Of a stretch of DNA of 64,000 bases, positions 43,769 through 51,941 are shown in pieces; within the stretch, counting starts at the first letter, position 1; each line of letters starts with the position of its first letter. Under the pieces are notes generated by a model. It did no database searches. It saw only the letters and a program-made list of their open reading frames with translations, and had not been told where the DNA came from. Source of the stretch: Methanolobus sp. (lineage in GTDB: Archaea > Halobacteriota > Methanosarcinia > Methanosarcinales > Methanosarcinaceae). The DNA lies in NCBI RefSeq assembly GCF_030682845.1, contig NZ_JAUXNK010000096.1, positions 1 through 64,000 of the forward strand, read 5' to 3'. Made by a program: the position numbers and the translations under genes.

Positions 43769-44025
43769 ATTTACTTGACGTGGCCCTTGTTATAATGAGC
43801 ATTTCACTAATTCCCTGCATATACAGGATCATAGTCGGACCGACACTTCCTGACAGGGTCGTCGGGCTTGATGCGCTGACCCTTGTCATGGTGGTAGCTC
43901 TGGGAGTATATTCATATGTGCAGGAATCTCCGTTTTTCCTGGATGCTGCCCTTGTACTATCCATCATAAGTTTTGTAGGGACTATTGCTATAGCCAGGTA
44001 CATTGATGAGGGGGCGATATTCTGA
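43765..44025 (+). CDS. mrpF: Mrp-type Na+/H+ antiporter subunit F
   Basis: YRIIVGPTLPDRVVGLDALTLVMV...DAALVLSIISFVGTIAIARYI. Confidence 0.92.
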   Translation: MNLLDVALVIMSISLIPCIYRIIVGPTLPDRVVGLDALTLVMVVALGVYSYVQESPFFLDAALVLSIISFVGTIAIARYIDEGAIF

Positions 44026-44030
44026 GCATA

Positions 44031-44387
44031 TTGACAACTGCAATCGACATTATCGGCAATGTGTTCTTTTTAGCAGGTATATTGTTCGTGTTCGTGGGAA
44101 TGGTGGGCCTAATGCGGCTGCCTGATGTGTATAACCGTCTCCATGCAACCACGAAGATAGCGACGCTTGGTACCTTTGGTGTCATGCTCGCAATCGCAAT
44201 AAAGGCCGGCTTTTCGACAATGGGTCTAAAAGCCATAACTGTCGGCATATTCCTGCTCCTGACAGCTCCTGTAGCAGCACACATGATAGCAAGAGCTGCC
44301 CACAGAAGTGGAGCCAAGATGTGGACGGGCTCTGTAACTGATGAGTATGAAGAGGATAATAAGAGAGAGAAAGAGAGCCAAACCTAA
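44031..44387 (+). CDS. mrpG: Mrp-type Na+/H+ antiporter subunit G (TTG start likely)
   Basis: FVFVGMVGLMRLPDVYNRLHATTKIATLGTFGVMLA. Confidence 0.92.
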   Translation: MTTAIDIIGNVFFLAGILFVFVGMVGLMRLPDVYNRLHATTKIATLGTFGVMLAIAIKAGFSTMGLKAITVGIFLLLTAPVAAHMIARAAHRSGAKMWTGSVTDEYEEDNKREKESQT

Positions 44388-44808
44388 CCTTCACAGCGGC
44401 ACTCAAAACATATTTTCATTTCAGATTTTAGTTCCTGACTGTTTGAATCCTGGAGAGGCACACTTTATAATGAAGGATGGATCTAAACTATCTCTTTTGG
44501 GAAACTTAATTTTAGATACTTCATCTCCGTTACTTTACCCCGAGTATTATTGTGAGCGGGTTGGGGAGTGGGGGTTAGTGTGGGAGTGGGGTTAAAAATA
44601 GACCCGCTCACTGAGAGCATAGAAGTCATTATCGTATATAAGCATTGTTATTTTGTTTTGCCGAAAATTATGAAAGAAGAGCCACTATTGCGTATAGTTT
44701 AGAATGAATGGGACCATATATGAATGAAGTGCAGGTGAACACAAAATTTATCTGCCTGTTAATGCATAATGGGCTCGACAGAAATGCCGTTTTTGAAAGA
44801 ACAGACCC

Positions 44809-45858
44809 ATGACAAGAACCCGAATATTCCCCATCAATAAAATCAACTTCCATGACACTTTAAAGGAAGCTGCAGCCATCATTGATGATGGGGGATTGGT
44901 GGCTTTCCCGACTGAAACGGTCTACGGTCTGGGAGCTAATGCACTTGATACAAAAGCTGTGAGGGGTATTTTTGAAGCAAAGGGCCGGCCGGCTGATAAC
45001 CCTCTCATAGTGCACATTTGCTCAAAGCAGCAATGCTGCGAGCTTGCCCGCAATATCCCTGAGAAAGCTTTTAAGCTTATGGAGAAATTCTGGCCTGGCC
45101 CTCTCACGCTTATTTTAGAAAGACAGGAAATCGTGCCTGATGTGACAACAGGCGGACTGGATACAGTTGCCCTGAGAATGCCCGACAACGAAATAGCACT
45201 CGGGATAATAAGGGTATCAGGAAAACCCCTCGCGGCCCCCAGCGCCAACCTCTCCGGAAAGCCAAGCCCTACGACCGCGCAGCATGTCATTTCAGACCTC
45301 TGCGGCAGGATAGATGCGGTTATTGACGGCGGGACCGCAGAGATAGGCCTGGAGTCAACAGTCATAGATATGACATTGCAGGTACCTGCCATACTCAGGC
45401 CCGGCAGGATAAGCCGGGAGGATATAGAGAAGGAGATAGGGAGTATAACAACAGGATATCTGGATGGAGGTCATCCGGACTCAGCGGCTGTTCGTTCCCC
45501 GGGAATGAAGTACACACATTATGCGCCCGATGCAACCGTGATACTCATCGAAGGAGCAAGTGTCAACGTAGCCCGCAGGATACAGGAGATGCTTAAGACA
45601 TATGAATCCGCAGGACTGAAAGTAGGACTGCTTTTAACGGACGAGAGCAATATGACCATCCATCAGGATGACCAGCTCTCACTGGGTAGCAAGGACAAGC
45701 CTGCTGAACTGGCCTTCAACTTATTCTCAGGACTGCGTTCCCTGGATGCAAGAGGTGTGGACATTATACTCGTTGACGGTTCTTTCAGCCGCCACGGCAT
45801 CGGTGAAGCCGTCAGTAACAGGATACGTAAAGCAGCCCGCTCGATCATAAAAGTTTGA
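44809..45858 (+). CDS. L-threonylcarbamoyladenylate synthase (Sua5/YwlC/TsaC family with Sua5 C-domain)
   Basis: GGLVAFPTETVYGLGANALDTKAVRGIFEAKGRPADNPLIVHI; SPGMKYTHYAPDA. Confidence 0.93.
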   Translation: MTRTRIFPINKINFHDTLKEAAAIIDDGGLVAFPTETVYGLGANALDTKAVRGIFEAKGRPADNPLIVHICSKQQCCELARNIPEKAFKLMEKFWPGPLTLILERQEIVPDVTTGGLDTVALRMPDNEIALGIIRVSGKPLAAPSANLSGKPSPTTAQHVISDLCGRIDAVIDGGTAEIGLESTVIDMTLQVPAILRPGRISREDIEKEIGSITTGYLDGGHPDSAAVRSPGMKYTHYAPDATVILIEGASVNVARRIQEMLKTYESAGLKVGLLLTDESNMTIHQDDQLSLGSKDKPAELAFNLFSGLRSLDARGVDIILVDGSFSRHGIGEAVSNRIRKAARSIIKV

Positions 45859-45883
45859 AAACAGAACAACTGGAGGAAAGAAA

Positions 45884-46126
45884 ATGAAAACAGAAAAAAA
45901 ACAGGTCATGCAGGAAAAACAAAAGAACATTGCGATTCTTTACAGGAACAGAAAACTGATAAGGATCAATCTGCTGATATTAAGTTCCGGACTTGCACTT
46001 TCCTATCTTGAATATGAAATCATGGAATATGAGATCGGTGAGCCTTTGCTCTGGCTTGGGATCATCATCTTCGTATATACCCTGGTAACTAATTATATTG
46101 CAAGATCAGCACTGAAGAAACTCTGA
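45884..46126 (+). CDS. Small membrane protein (80 aa), unknown function
   Basis: SD GGAGGAAAG; two predicted hydrophobic segments. Confidence 0.6.
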   Translation: MKTEKKQVMQEKQKNIAILYRNRKLIRINLLILSSGLALSYLEYEIMEYEIGEPLLWLGIIIFVYTLVTNYIARSALKKL

Positions 46127-46134
46127 TCTGAGGT

Positions 46135-46183
46135 GGCATTCATGGCACTGTAAGAAAAACAATGCCATGCGGACTTTTTTGGG
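46135..46183 (+). terminator. Stem-loop plus T-run
   Basis: CATGGCA-N15-TGCCATG followed by CGGACTTTTTT. Confidence 0.6.
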
Positions 46184-46966
46184 CTGCACAATATGGTTGC
46201 ATAGAATATCAGGAGAATATAACAGTTGTTAGTAGCAATGTTTCTTACCCATTTATTGCCACATGAAACAAATAAAATCTGGTGGTCAGTGTTGTCCTGA
46301 GATATCTCAGAGATTGATATAGTTACCACCAAGTACCACCTTACTGCGAAACATGGAGTTGGGAAACAGGCGTGAGAACATACGCTTGTTTCCTTTTTTG
46401 TAGGTTCGATTTTCCTGTTTAAGGTAATTGCCACCGGCAAGACCACACCTGCGATGCCTGACCAAGCCCATCTTAGTGGTAATACTACATGTTCCTTTTA
46501 GTTTTATATACCTACCCCGTTGCGCCTGGAGAAAAGCCCTGATGTATTCCAACCGTCGTGTGCTTTTCTCAAACCCCGGACAAGACAGGCAGTATCCTTA
46601 TCAGCTTCAAGAAAGTATGAATGAATTTTTGTTTCTTACATATCATAAGTAACTAAGATTCTTACTTATTTATTAGATTAAATTCCATATACTCTACGGG
46701 ATTAGAAGAAGGGTATTGGACGGGATAAGTGGGGAAGGCGGCGTAAAGTGATGGCCTTATTATCATTTGTCAGATAACCAGGAGCAAACGGAACTTCCGG
46801 CATTCACATAGGCAATAAGGCTTCACTTTACAGAATATGCACGATGTTGCAAACCGACCCAATGCTCCTGTGGAGGCCTTACAGAAAGTATAGCCTACCA
46901 TTGCAAGCATCAGCAATACATTGTTCAGTTTCAGCCTCACTCCAGATTGTTGATCCAAACGGAGAT

Positions 46967-47200
46967 GTGATTCATATCAGAAGAAGTAGAACTGCCATCA
47001 GCGTGGAAATATTAAGGGCTGCCATGGAGGGAGCAAAAAAGACCCATATAGTCTATCGTGCAAACCTTAACTTTGAAGTTGTCAACAGATATCTTACAAT
47101 GTTAGAAGAAAAGGGGCTTATAGAGAAGAAGGACAGCCTCTATGTGACAACTGAGAAAGGAAAGGAATTCCAGGAAATTGCACAGGAACTTGGATTATAA
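46967..47200 (+). CDS. Winged-helix transcriptional regulator-like protein (ArnR1-like)
   Basis: RRSRTAISVEILRAAMEGAKKTHIVYRANLNFEVVNRYLTMLEEKGLIEKKDSLYVTTEKGKEFQ; GTG start proposed, listed ORF extends to 46844. Confidence 0.75.
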   Translation: MIHIRRSRTAISVEILRAAMEGAKKTHIVYRANLNFEVVNRYLTMLEEKGLIEKKDSLYVTTEKGKEFQEIAQELGL

Positions 47201-47426
47201 GAAGAGATATTCATCAGTACCACCTGATGAGATCCTTCCACCGGCGATGGCTGTTAATCTATTCTAAGACTTCCATTATTGTCAGGCAATGCATTACCCG
47301 GCCAGGGATAGCCCGAGGTTATAAGAATCTCAATACCTTTTTAACTCATAACCAGTATTATCCTATGTCAATACTGTATTAATCCATGTCCTTGCATTGA
47401 TAAAAGTTAAAGGAAGGAACATACTA

Positions 47427-48173
47427 ATGCTGGAGATCAACAATCTGACAGTCGAAGTCGGCGGTCGCAGGGTGCTGAAAGGTGTAGACCTCAAAGTCGA
47501 TGCCGGCTACACCAATGTACTGTTCGGGCCAAACGGCGCGGGCAAGTCCGTACTTCTTATGACCCTGATGGGATTCAGCGGTTATAATGTTATTAGCGGA
47601 GAGATTATTTTCAAGGGTGAGGATATCACCCGCCTGTCTGTTTCCCAGAGAGCACAGATGGGAATGGGCATCATGACCCAGAGGCCTCCTAACCTCAGTG
47701 GCGTCAGGCTGCATGACCTCCTGAAGGTGATATCAAAAGATCCGAAAGAAACAGAAGAGCTTGCAGAGTCAATTGATATGGTAAGGTTCTTTGACAGGGA
47801 TGTCAATGTAGGGTTTTCAGGCGGCGAGATAAAGAGATCGGAGCTTCTCCAGCTGTCAGCGCAAAATCCAGATTTCCTCCTGCTTGACGAACCCGAATCA
47901 GGAGTGGACCTTGCAAGCATCGAGCTTCTGGGAAACACGATCAATACTCTCCTGAACAGGGATTGCAAATGCCCGGGAGACAGGTGCAGGCATGGTAAAT
48001 CAGCGCTTGTGATAACCCACACCGGACAAGTTCTGGACTATATTGAAACCGACAGAGCTTACATTCTTTGCAACGGGACTGTGATGTGTTCGGGTAATCC
48101 ACGCGAAATGCTCAGCGAGATCAAAGAACAGGGATATGAGGAGTGTATCAAATGCAAGCTGATGCAGATATGA
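47427..48173 (+). CDS. sufC: SufC-type Fe-S assembly ATPase (archaeal minimal SUF system)
   Basis: FGPNGAGKSVLLMTLMGFSGYNVISGEIIFKGEDIT; VGFSGGEIKRSELLQLSAQNPDFLLLDEPESGVDL; followed by SufB-like gene. Confidence 0.93.
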   Translation: MLEINNLTVEVGGRRVLKGVDLKVDAGYTNVLFGPNGAGKSVLLMTLMGFSGYNVISGEIIFKGEDITRLSVSQRAQMGMGIMTQRPPNLSGVRLHDLLKVISKDPKETEELAESIDMVRFFDRDVNVGFSGGEIKRSELLQLSAQNPDFLLLDEPESGVDLASIELLGNTINTLLNRDCKCPGDRCRHGKSALVITHTGQVLDYIETDRAYILCNGTVMCSGNPREMLSEIKEQGYEECIKCKLMQI

Positions 48174-49378
48174 GGAAGAAGGCAGAAGACGCCCTCGGGA
48201 AAAGCGCCGCTTACGGAGAGGACTTCAATCTTGATGAATACAGCGCAGGTGCTACCGATGTCCGGTACGAGCAAAACCTGACAGATCTTACGGAAGAAGA
48301 CAAGAGGACACTGCTTAATGTAGGCTTCACTCCGGGAGAGGAGAACAGGTCAGGAAGCCTCATAATGGTCGATAATACCATAGCCCATACATCGCTGCAT
48401 GATAAAGACGGTGTCGAATTGATGTCTCTCCGGGATGCAATGAAAGTTCACAGCTGGGTAAAGGATTATATGTGGAAGCTCATAAAGCCGGATGCAGACA
48501 AATACACTGCGATGAGCTATCTGCAGGATGCTAACGGCTATTTCATCCGGGCCCCGGCAGGCAAGAAGTCAAAGATGCCCATACAGACATGCCTCCTCAT
48601 AGGCTCAAAGCAGGTTTCGCAGACAGTGCACAACATAATTATTGTAGAAGAAGGAGCCGAGCTTGAAGTGATAACTGGCTGCTCTACAAAGCATGGAGTG
48701 GAAAAAGGCCTCCACCTTGGTATTTCAGAGATGTATGTGAAGAAGGGGGCAACACTCAATTTTACAATGATCCACAACTGGGCTGACCAGATAGGTGTCA
48801 GGCCAAGAACTGTCGTTCATGTTGAGGAGAATGGCAAATACATTAGCAATTATGTGACCCTGAAGCCAGTCAAATCTATCCAGGCTTACCCGACAGTTCT
48901 CCTGGAGGGGAAGGGCGCGTTCACAAGGCTCAATACGATAGCTGTAGCTCATCCGGGTTCGGAGCTGGACCTTGGAAGCCGGGTCATCTTCAATGCAGAG
49001 GACACATCAGCCGAGCTGATATCGCGAACCATCACAACAGGTGGCGTATCCATTGCAAGAGGAGAAATGATAGGTAATGCCAATGGTGCCAAAGGCCATC
49101 TGGAATGCCATGGGCTCGTGCTGAGTGACAAGGGCACACAGAGAGCCATCCCCATACTTGAGGCAAATGTCCAGAACATAGAGCTTTCCCATGAAGCTGC
49201 CGTTGGCCGCATCGCCAGGGAGCAGATAGAGTACCTGATGGCCCGCGGACTTACCGAGGAGGATGCAATCGGCATGATTGTCAGGGGCTTCCTTGATGTT
49301 GGCATCCAGGGCATACCCGATGAGCTCAGAGCAGATATTGACGAAACCATTGCAAAGATCGGAGAGAACGCGATCTGA
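48152..49378 (+). CDS. sufB: SufB/SufD-family scaffold protein
   Basis: LIGSKQVSQTVHNIIIVEEGAELEVITGC...GAKGHLECHGLVLSDKGTQRAIPILEANVQNIELSHEAAVGRIAREQIEYLMARGL; exact start uncertain. Confidence 0.92.
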   Translation: MQADADMRKKAEDALGKSAAYGEDFNLDEYSAGATDVRYEQNLTDLTEEDKRTLLNVGFTPGEENRSGSLIMVDNTIAHTSLHDKDGVELMSLRDAMKVHSWVKDYMWKLIKPDADKYTAMSYLQDANGYFIRAPAGKKSKMPIQTCLLIGSKQVSQTVHNIIIVEEGAELEVITGCSTKHGVEKGLHLGISEMYVKKGATLNFTMIHNWADQIGVRPRTVVHVEENGKYISNYVTLKPVKSIQAYPTVLLEGKGAFTRLNTIAVAHPGSELDLGSRVIFNAEDTSAELISRTITTGGVSIARGEMIGNANGAKGHLECHGLVLSDKGTQRAIPILEANVQNIELSHEAAVGRIAREQIEYLMARGLTEEDAIGMIVRGFLDVGIQGIPDELRADIDETIAKIGENAI

Positions 49379-49433
49379 ACCACATATAATGTGTAGTTAC
49401 CTTTAATAAATTAACTTTAACAAGAGGATATTA

Positions 49434-50288
49434 ATGAACCAAAAATTAATAGGCATCTTTCTGGCTGCCATTATGCTAATGTCGGTAGGGACATTCTTTT
49501 TTGCCGGCCCTCTGTCCAACCAGAGCAACAATGGGAATGATGCCTCACAGGCACCCGGATTTGAAACTATACCCGGGACAAAGATGAGCCATGAACTGAA
49601 CTCACTTCAGGACGGGCTGGCCATTACACCGGCGGGTGTGACAATCGTTAGTTATGTCGATTATTCCAGGGTATATGGGACACCACTCCAGATACTGGCA
49701 CCCAATATCACCGATGTATACTCGGTTTACAACTCGATGATCATTAAGAGGTATTCCGCATATAATACTGCCGAAGATTTTGCATTCGAAGCTCATGTGA
49801 TAAACCCAGAGGTTATAAATTTCAATTATATGCTTGCAGAACAGCCATATAATGGGTATTACATGTTATCCCGAAATGGTCAGGTGTATAATATTGTAGG
49901 CAATCCGATGCTGCTTGGTCCACAGGAATCACTCCAGCAGGTAATTGACGTAAAATCCGGCACTCTTGAAAGCTCCGGGGATTTTGAGAGAATAATGCCT
50001 TATATCGAAGCTGGTGCTGAATACCAGATGCTCACTTCCGCGGACAGACTTGCTGGCCAGCACTATATGGAGTTCAGGTATACAGCTGACGGGAACTATA
50101 CAAGGACAGAGGTATTTGTTGAGCCAGAGCAAAGCCTGCTTGACAATATAACGGCCCTGGGTGCAAATAGTTCCGAGCGCGGACTCGCGTACAATGTAAC
50201 TACGCATGATGACGCAAATATAACAAAGGTAACTGTAACGACCAATGCCTCGAACTTTTACAGTCTGGCACTTGAACAGTTCTGGTGA
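49434..50288 (+). CDS. Membrane-anchored extracytoplasmic protein, unknown function (284 aa)
   Basis: N-terminal hydrophobic segment LIGIFLAAIMLMSVGTFFFAG, then soluble domain rich in N-x-S/T. Confidence 0.7.
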   Translation: MNQKLIGIFLAAIMLMSVGTFFFAGPLSNQSNNGNDASQAPGFETIPGTKMSHELNSLQDGLAITPAGVTIVSYVDYSRVYGTPLQILAPNITDVYSVYNSMIIKRYSAYNTAEDFAFEAHVINPEVINFNYMLAEQPYNGYYMLSRNGQVYNIVGNPMLLGPQESLQQVIDVKSGTLESSGDFERIMPYIEAGAEYQMLTSADRLAGQHYMEFRYTADGNYTRTEVFVEPEQSLLDNITALGANSSERGLAYNVTTHDDANITKVTVTTNASNFYSLALEQFW

Positions 50289-50316
50289 GTTCATACCAGA
50301 GATTATCAGGAATTTC

Positions 50317-50344
50317 GGTGGGAGTCATTCTCACCACCTTTTTT
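50317..50344 (+). terminator. Imperfect stem-loop plus T-run
   Basis: GGTGGGAG-TCATT-CTCACCACC-TTTTTT. Confidence 0.6.
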
Positions 50345-50550
50345 GGTAAGATTGCGCCTTTTGCCACAAGATTTATACATGAATAGATTGTTTTGGAATC
50401 AAACCGCTATTTGCCGAAAGATATATATCTGAATGCAACGGTTGATAGCCATTACTTTGGCATATAACAGTGTCAGTTAGTGATATTAATTTGTAGCAAT
50501 CATAAAATTGGCCAAATTAGTTTCAGGCTACTGTCCTGACCTGCAATGAA

Positions 50551-50586
50551 TAATGAAAAACCGCATTTCTCGCGGTTTCGAAGGAG
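50551..50586 (+). promoter_or_regulatory. Hairpin with partial kink-turn signature overlapping the SD of rpl7ae
   Basis: TAATGAA-AAACCGC-ATTTCTC-GCGGTTT-CGAAGGAG; possible tandem G55A56/G80A81 next to a 7-bp stem. Confidence 0.5.
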
Positions 50587-50595
50587 ATTAATAAT

Positions 50596-50952
50596 ATGGC
50601 AGCAAAATTTGACGTTCCAGAAGAATTAGCAAACAAAGCACTTGAGAGCGTAGAACTCGCAAGGGACACAGGAAAACTGAAGAAAGGCACAAACGAAGTG
50701 ACAAAAGCAATTGAGAGAGGTATTACAAAACTCGCAGTCATAGCTGAAGATGTAAGCCCTGCTGAAGTCATAGCCCACCTTGCACCACTCTGTGAAGAGA
50801 AGAACACTCCGTACATATTCGTCAAGCAGCAGAAAGAACTTGGTGCAGCTTGCGGCATCGGAGTAGCCTGTGCAGCTGTTGCCATCATTGATACCGGCAA
50901 GGGCAGCGGACTTGTTGAAGACATAGCACAGAAAATAAGTGCATTGAAATAA
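50596..50952 (+). CDS. rpl7ae: Ribosomal protein L7Ae
   Basis: [52 protein letters not shown]. Confidence 0.95.
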   Translation: MAAKFDVPEELANKALESVELARDTGKLKKGTNEVTKAIERGITKLAVIAEDVSPAEVIAHLAPLCEEKNTPYIFVKQQKELGAACGIGVACAAVAIIDTGKGSGLVEDIAQKISALK

Positions 50953-50973
50953 TCTGATACATGAGGTATCATT

Positions 50974-51189
50974 ATGGCAGATGAAGATACAGGCTATGCG
51001 GCTGAAGTCATTGATGTTATCGGCAACACCGGTATGCATGGCGAAGCTAGCCAGATACAGTGCCGTGTGCTTGAAGGGCGCGACAAAGGCCGTATAATCA
51101 CCCGCAACTGTGTAGGGCCGATCAGAGTAGGAGATATATTGATGCTGATCGAAACATCCAGAGAAGCCAAGAAGCTAACTACCAGGTGA
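50974..51189 (+). CDS. rps28e: Ribosomal protein S28e
   Basis: [60 protein letters not shown]. Confidence 0.95.
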   Translation: MADEDTGYAAEVIDVIGNTGMHGEASQIQCRVLEGRDKGRIITRNCVGPIRVGDILMLIETSREAKKLTTR

Positions 51190-51194
51190 TTATA

Positions 51195-51383
51195 GTGGAA
51201 CAAAGAAAATGTTCTTTTTGCGGCAAACTCCTTGAACCGGGAACAGGCAAGCTCTTTGTGAAGAGGGATGGATCAACTTATTTGTTCTGTTCTTCAAAAT
51301 GCGAGAGCAACTTTGATCTTGGAAGACTTCCAAGGCGCACTGAATGGACCGAGCAGGGCAGAATACATTTGAAGAAGGCTTAA
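51195..51383 (+). CDS. rpl24e: Ribosomal protein L24e (GTG start)
   Basis: [40 protein letters not shown]. Confidence 0.92.
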   Translation: MEQRKCSFCGKLLEPGTGKLFVKRDGSTYLFCSSKCESNFDLGRLPRRTEWTEQGRIHLKKA

Positions 51384-51396
51384 CCCGGTGTCAGGC

Positions 51397-51846
51397 ATGG
51401 AACAGACATATATTATGATCAAGCCCGATGGCGTACAGCGCGGGCTCATCGGAGAGATAATCTCAAGGATCGAGAAGCGCGGCCTGAAGGTTACAGCCAT
51501 GCGCCTGAATGTGATGAGTTCCGAGAGTGCAAAAGAGCACTATAAGGAACATGCAGAGAAACCATTCTTTGCATCCCTCATAGAGTATGTCACATCAGGA
51601 CCTTCAGTCTCAATGGTGGTTGAAGGAAAGAATTCAATCGCCATCATGCGTGCGGTCAATGGGGCAACCAACCCTGTAAATGCACTTCCGGGCACCATAC
51701 GGGGAGACTTTGCCATCGAGACCGGAAGGAATGTTGTCCATGCATCCGATTCGCCGGAATCGGCCAAACGTGAGATCTCGATCCACTTTAAGGATACAGA
51801 GATTGTCAGTTATTCAAAGATAGATGAGGTTTGCCTTTACGAGTAA
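51397..51846 (+). CDS. ndk: Nucleoside diphosphate kinase
   Basis: [52 protein letters not shown]. Confidence 0.95.
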   Translation: MEQTYIMIKPDGVQRGLIGEIISRIEKRGLKVTAMRLNVMSSESAKEHYKEHAEKPFFASLIEYVTSGPSVSMVVEGKNSIAIMRAVNGATNPVNALPGTIRGDFAIETGRNVVHASDSPESAKREISIHFKDTEIVSYSKIDEVCLYE

Positions 51847-51941
51847 ACTTTAAGACAATTCCGGGCACCTTCTTTTTAGATAATGCCCGGAACATCTTAA
51901 TAGATTAGTACCGGCAGTCAATCATATTTGAAGGGATGCAC

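Noticed and set aside
44341-44595. 84-aa ORF spanning the mrpG 3' end and the G-rich tract
   Set aside because: Starts inside mrpG and ends in a translated G-run (CERVGEWGLVWEWG); more likely non-coding.
46307-46552. Possible transposase fragment on the minus strand
   Set aside because: Translation MEYIRAFLQAQRGRYIKLKGTC... could not be matched to any transposase family by eye; no terminal repeats found.
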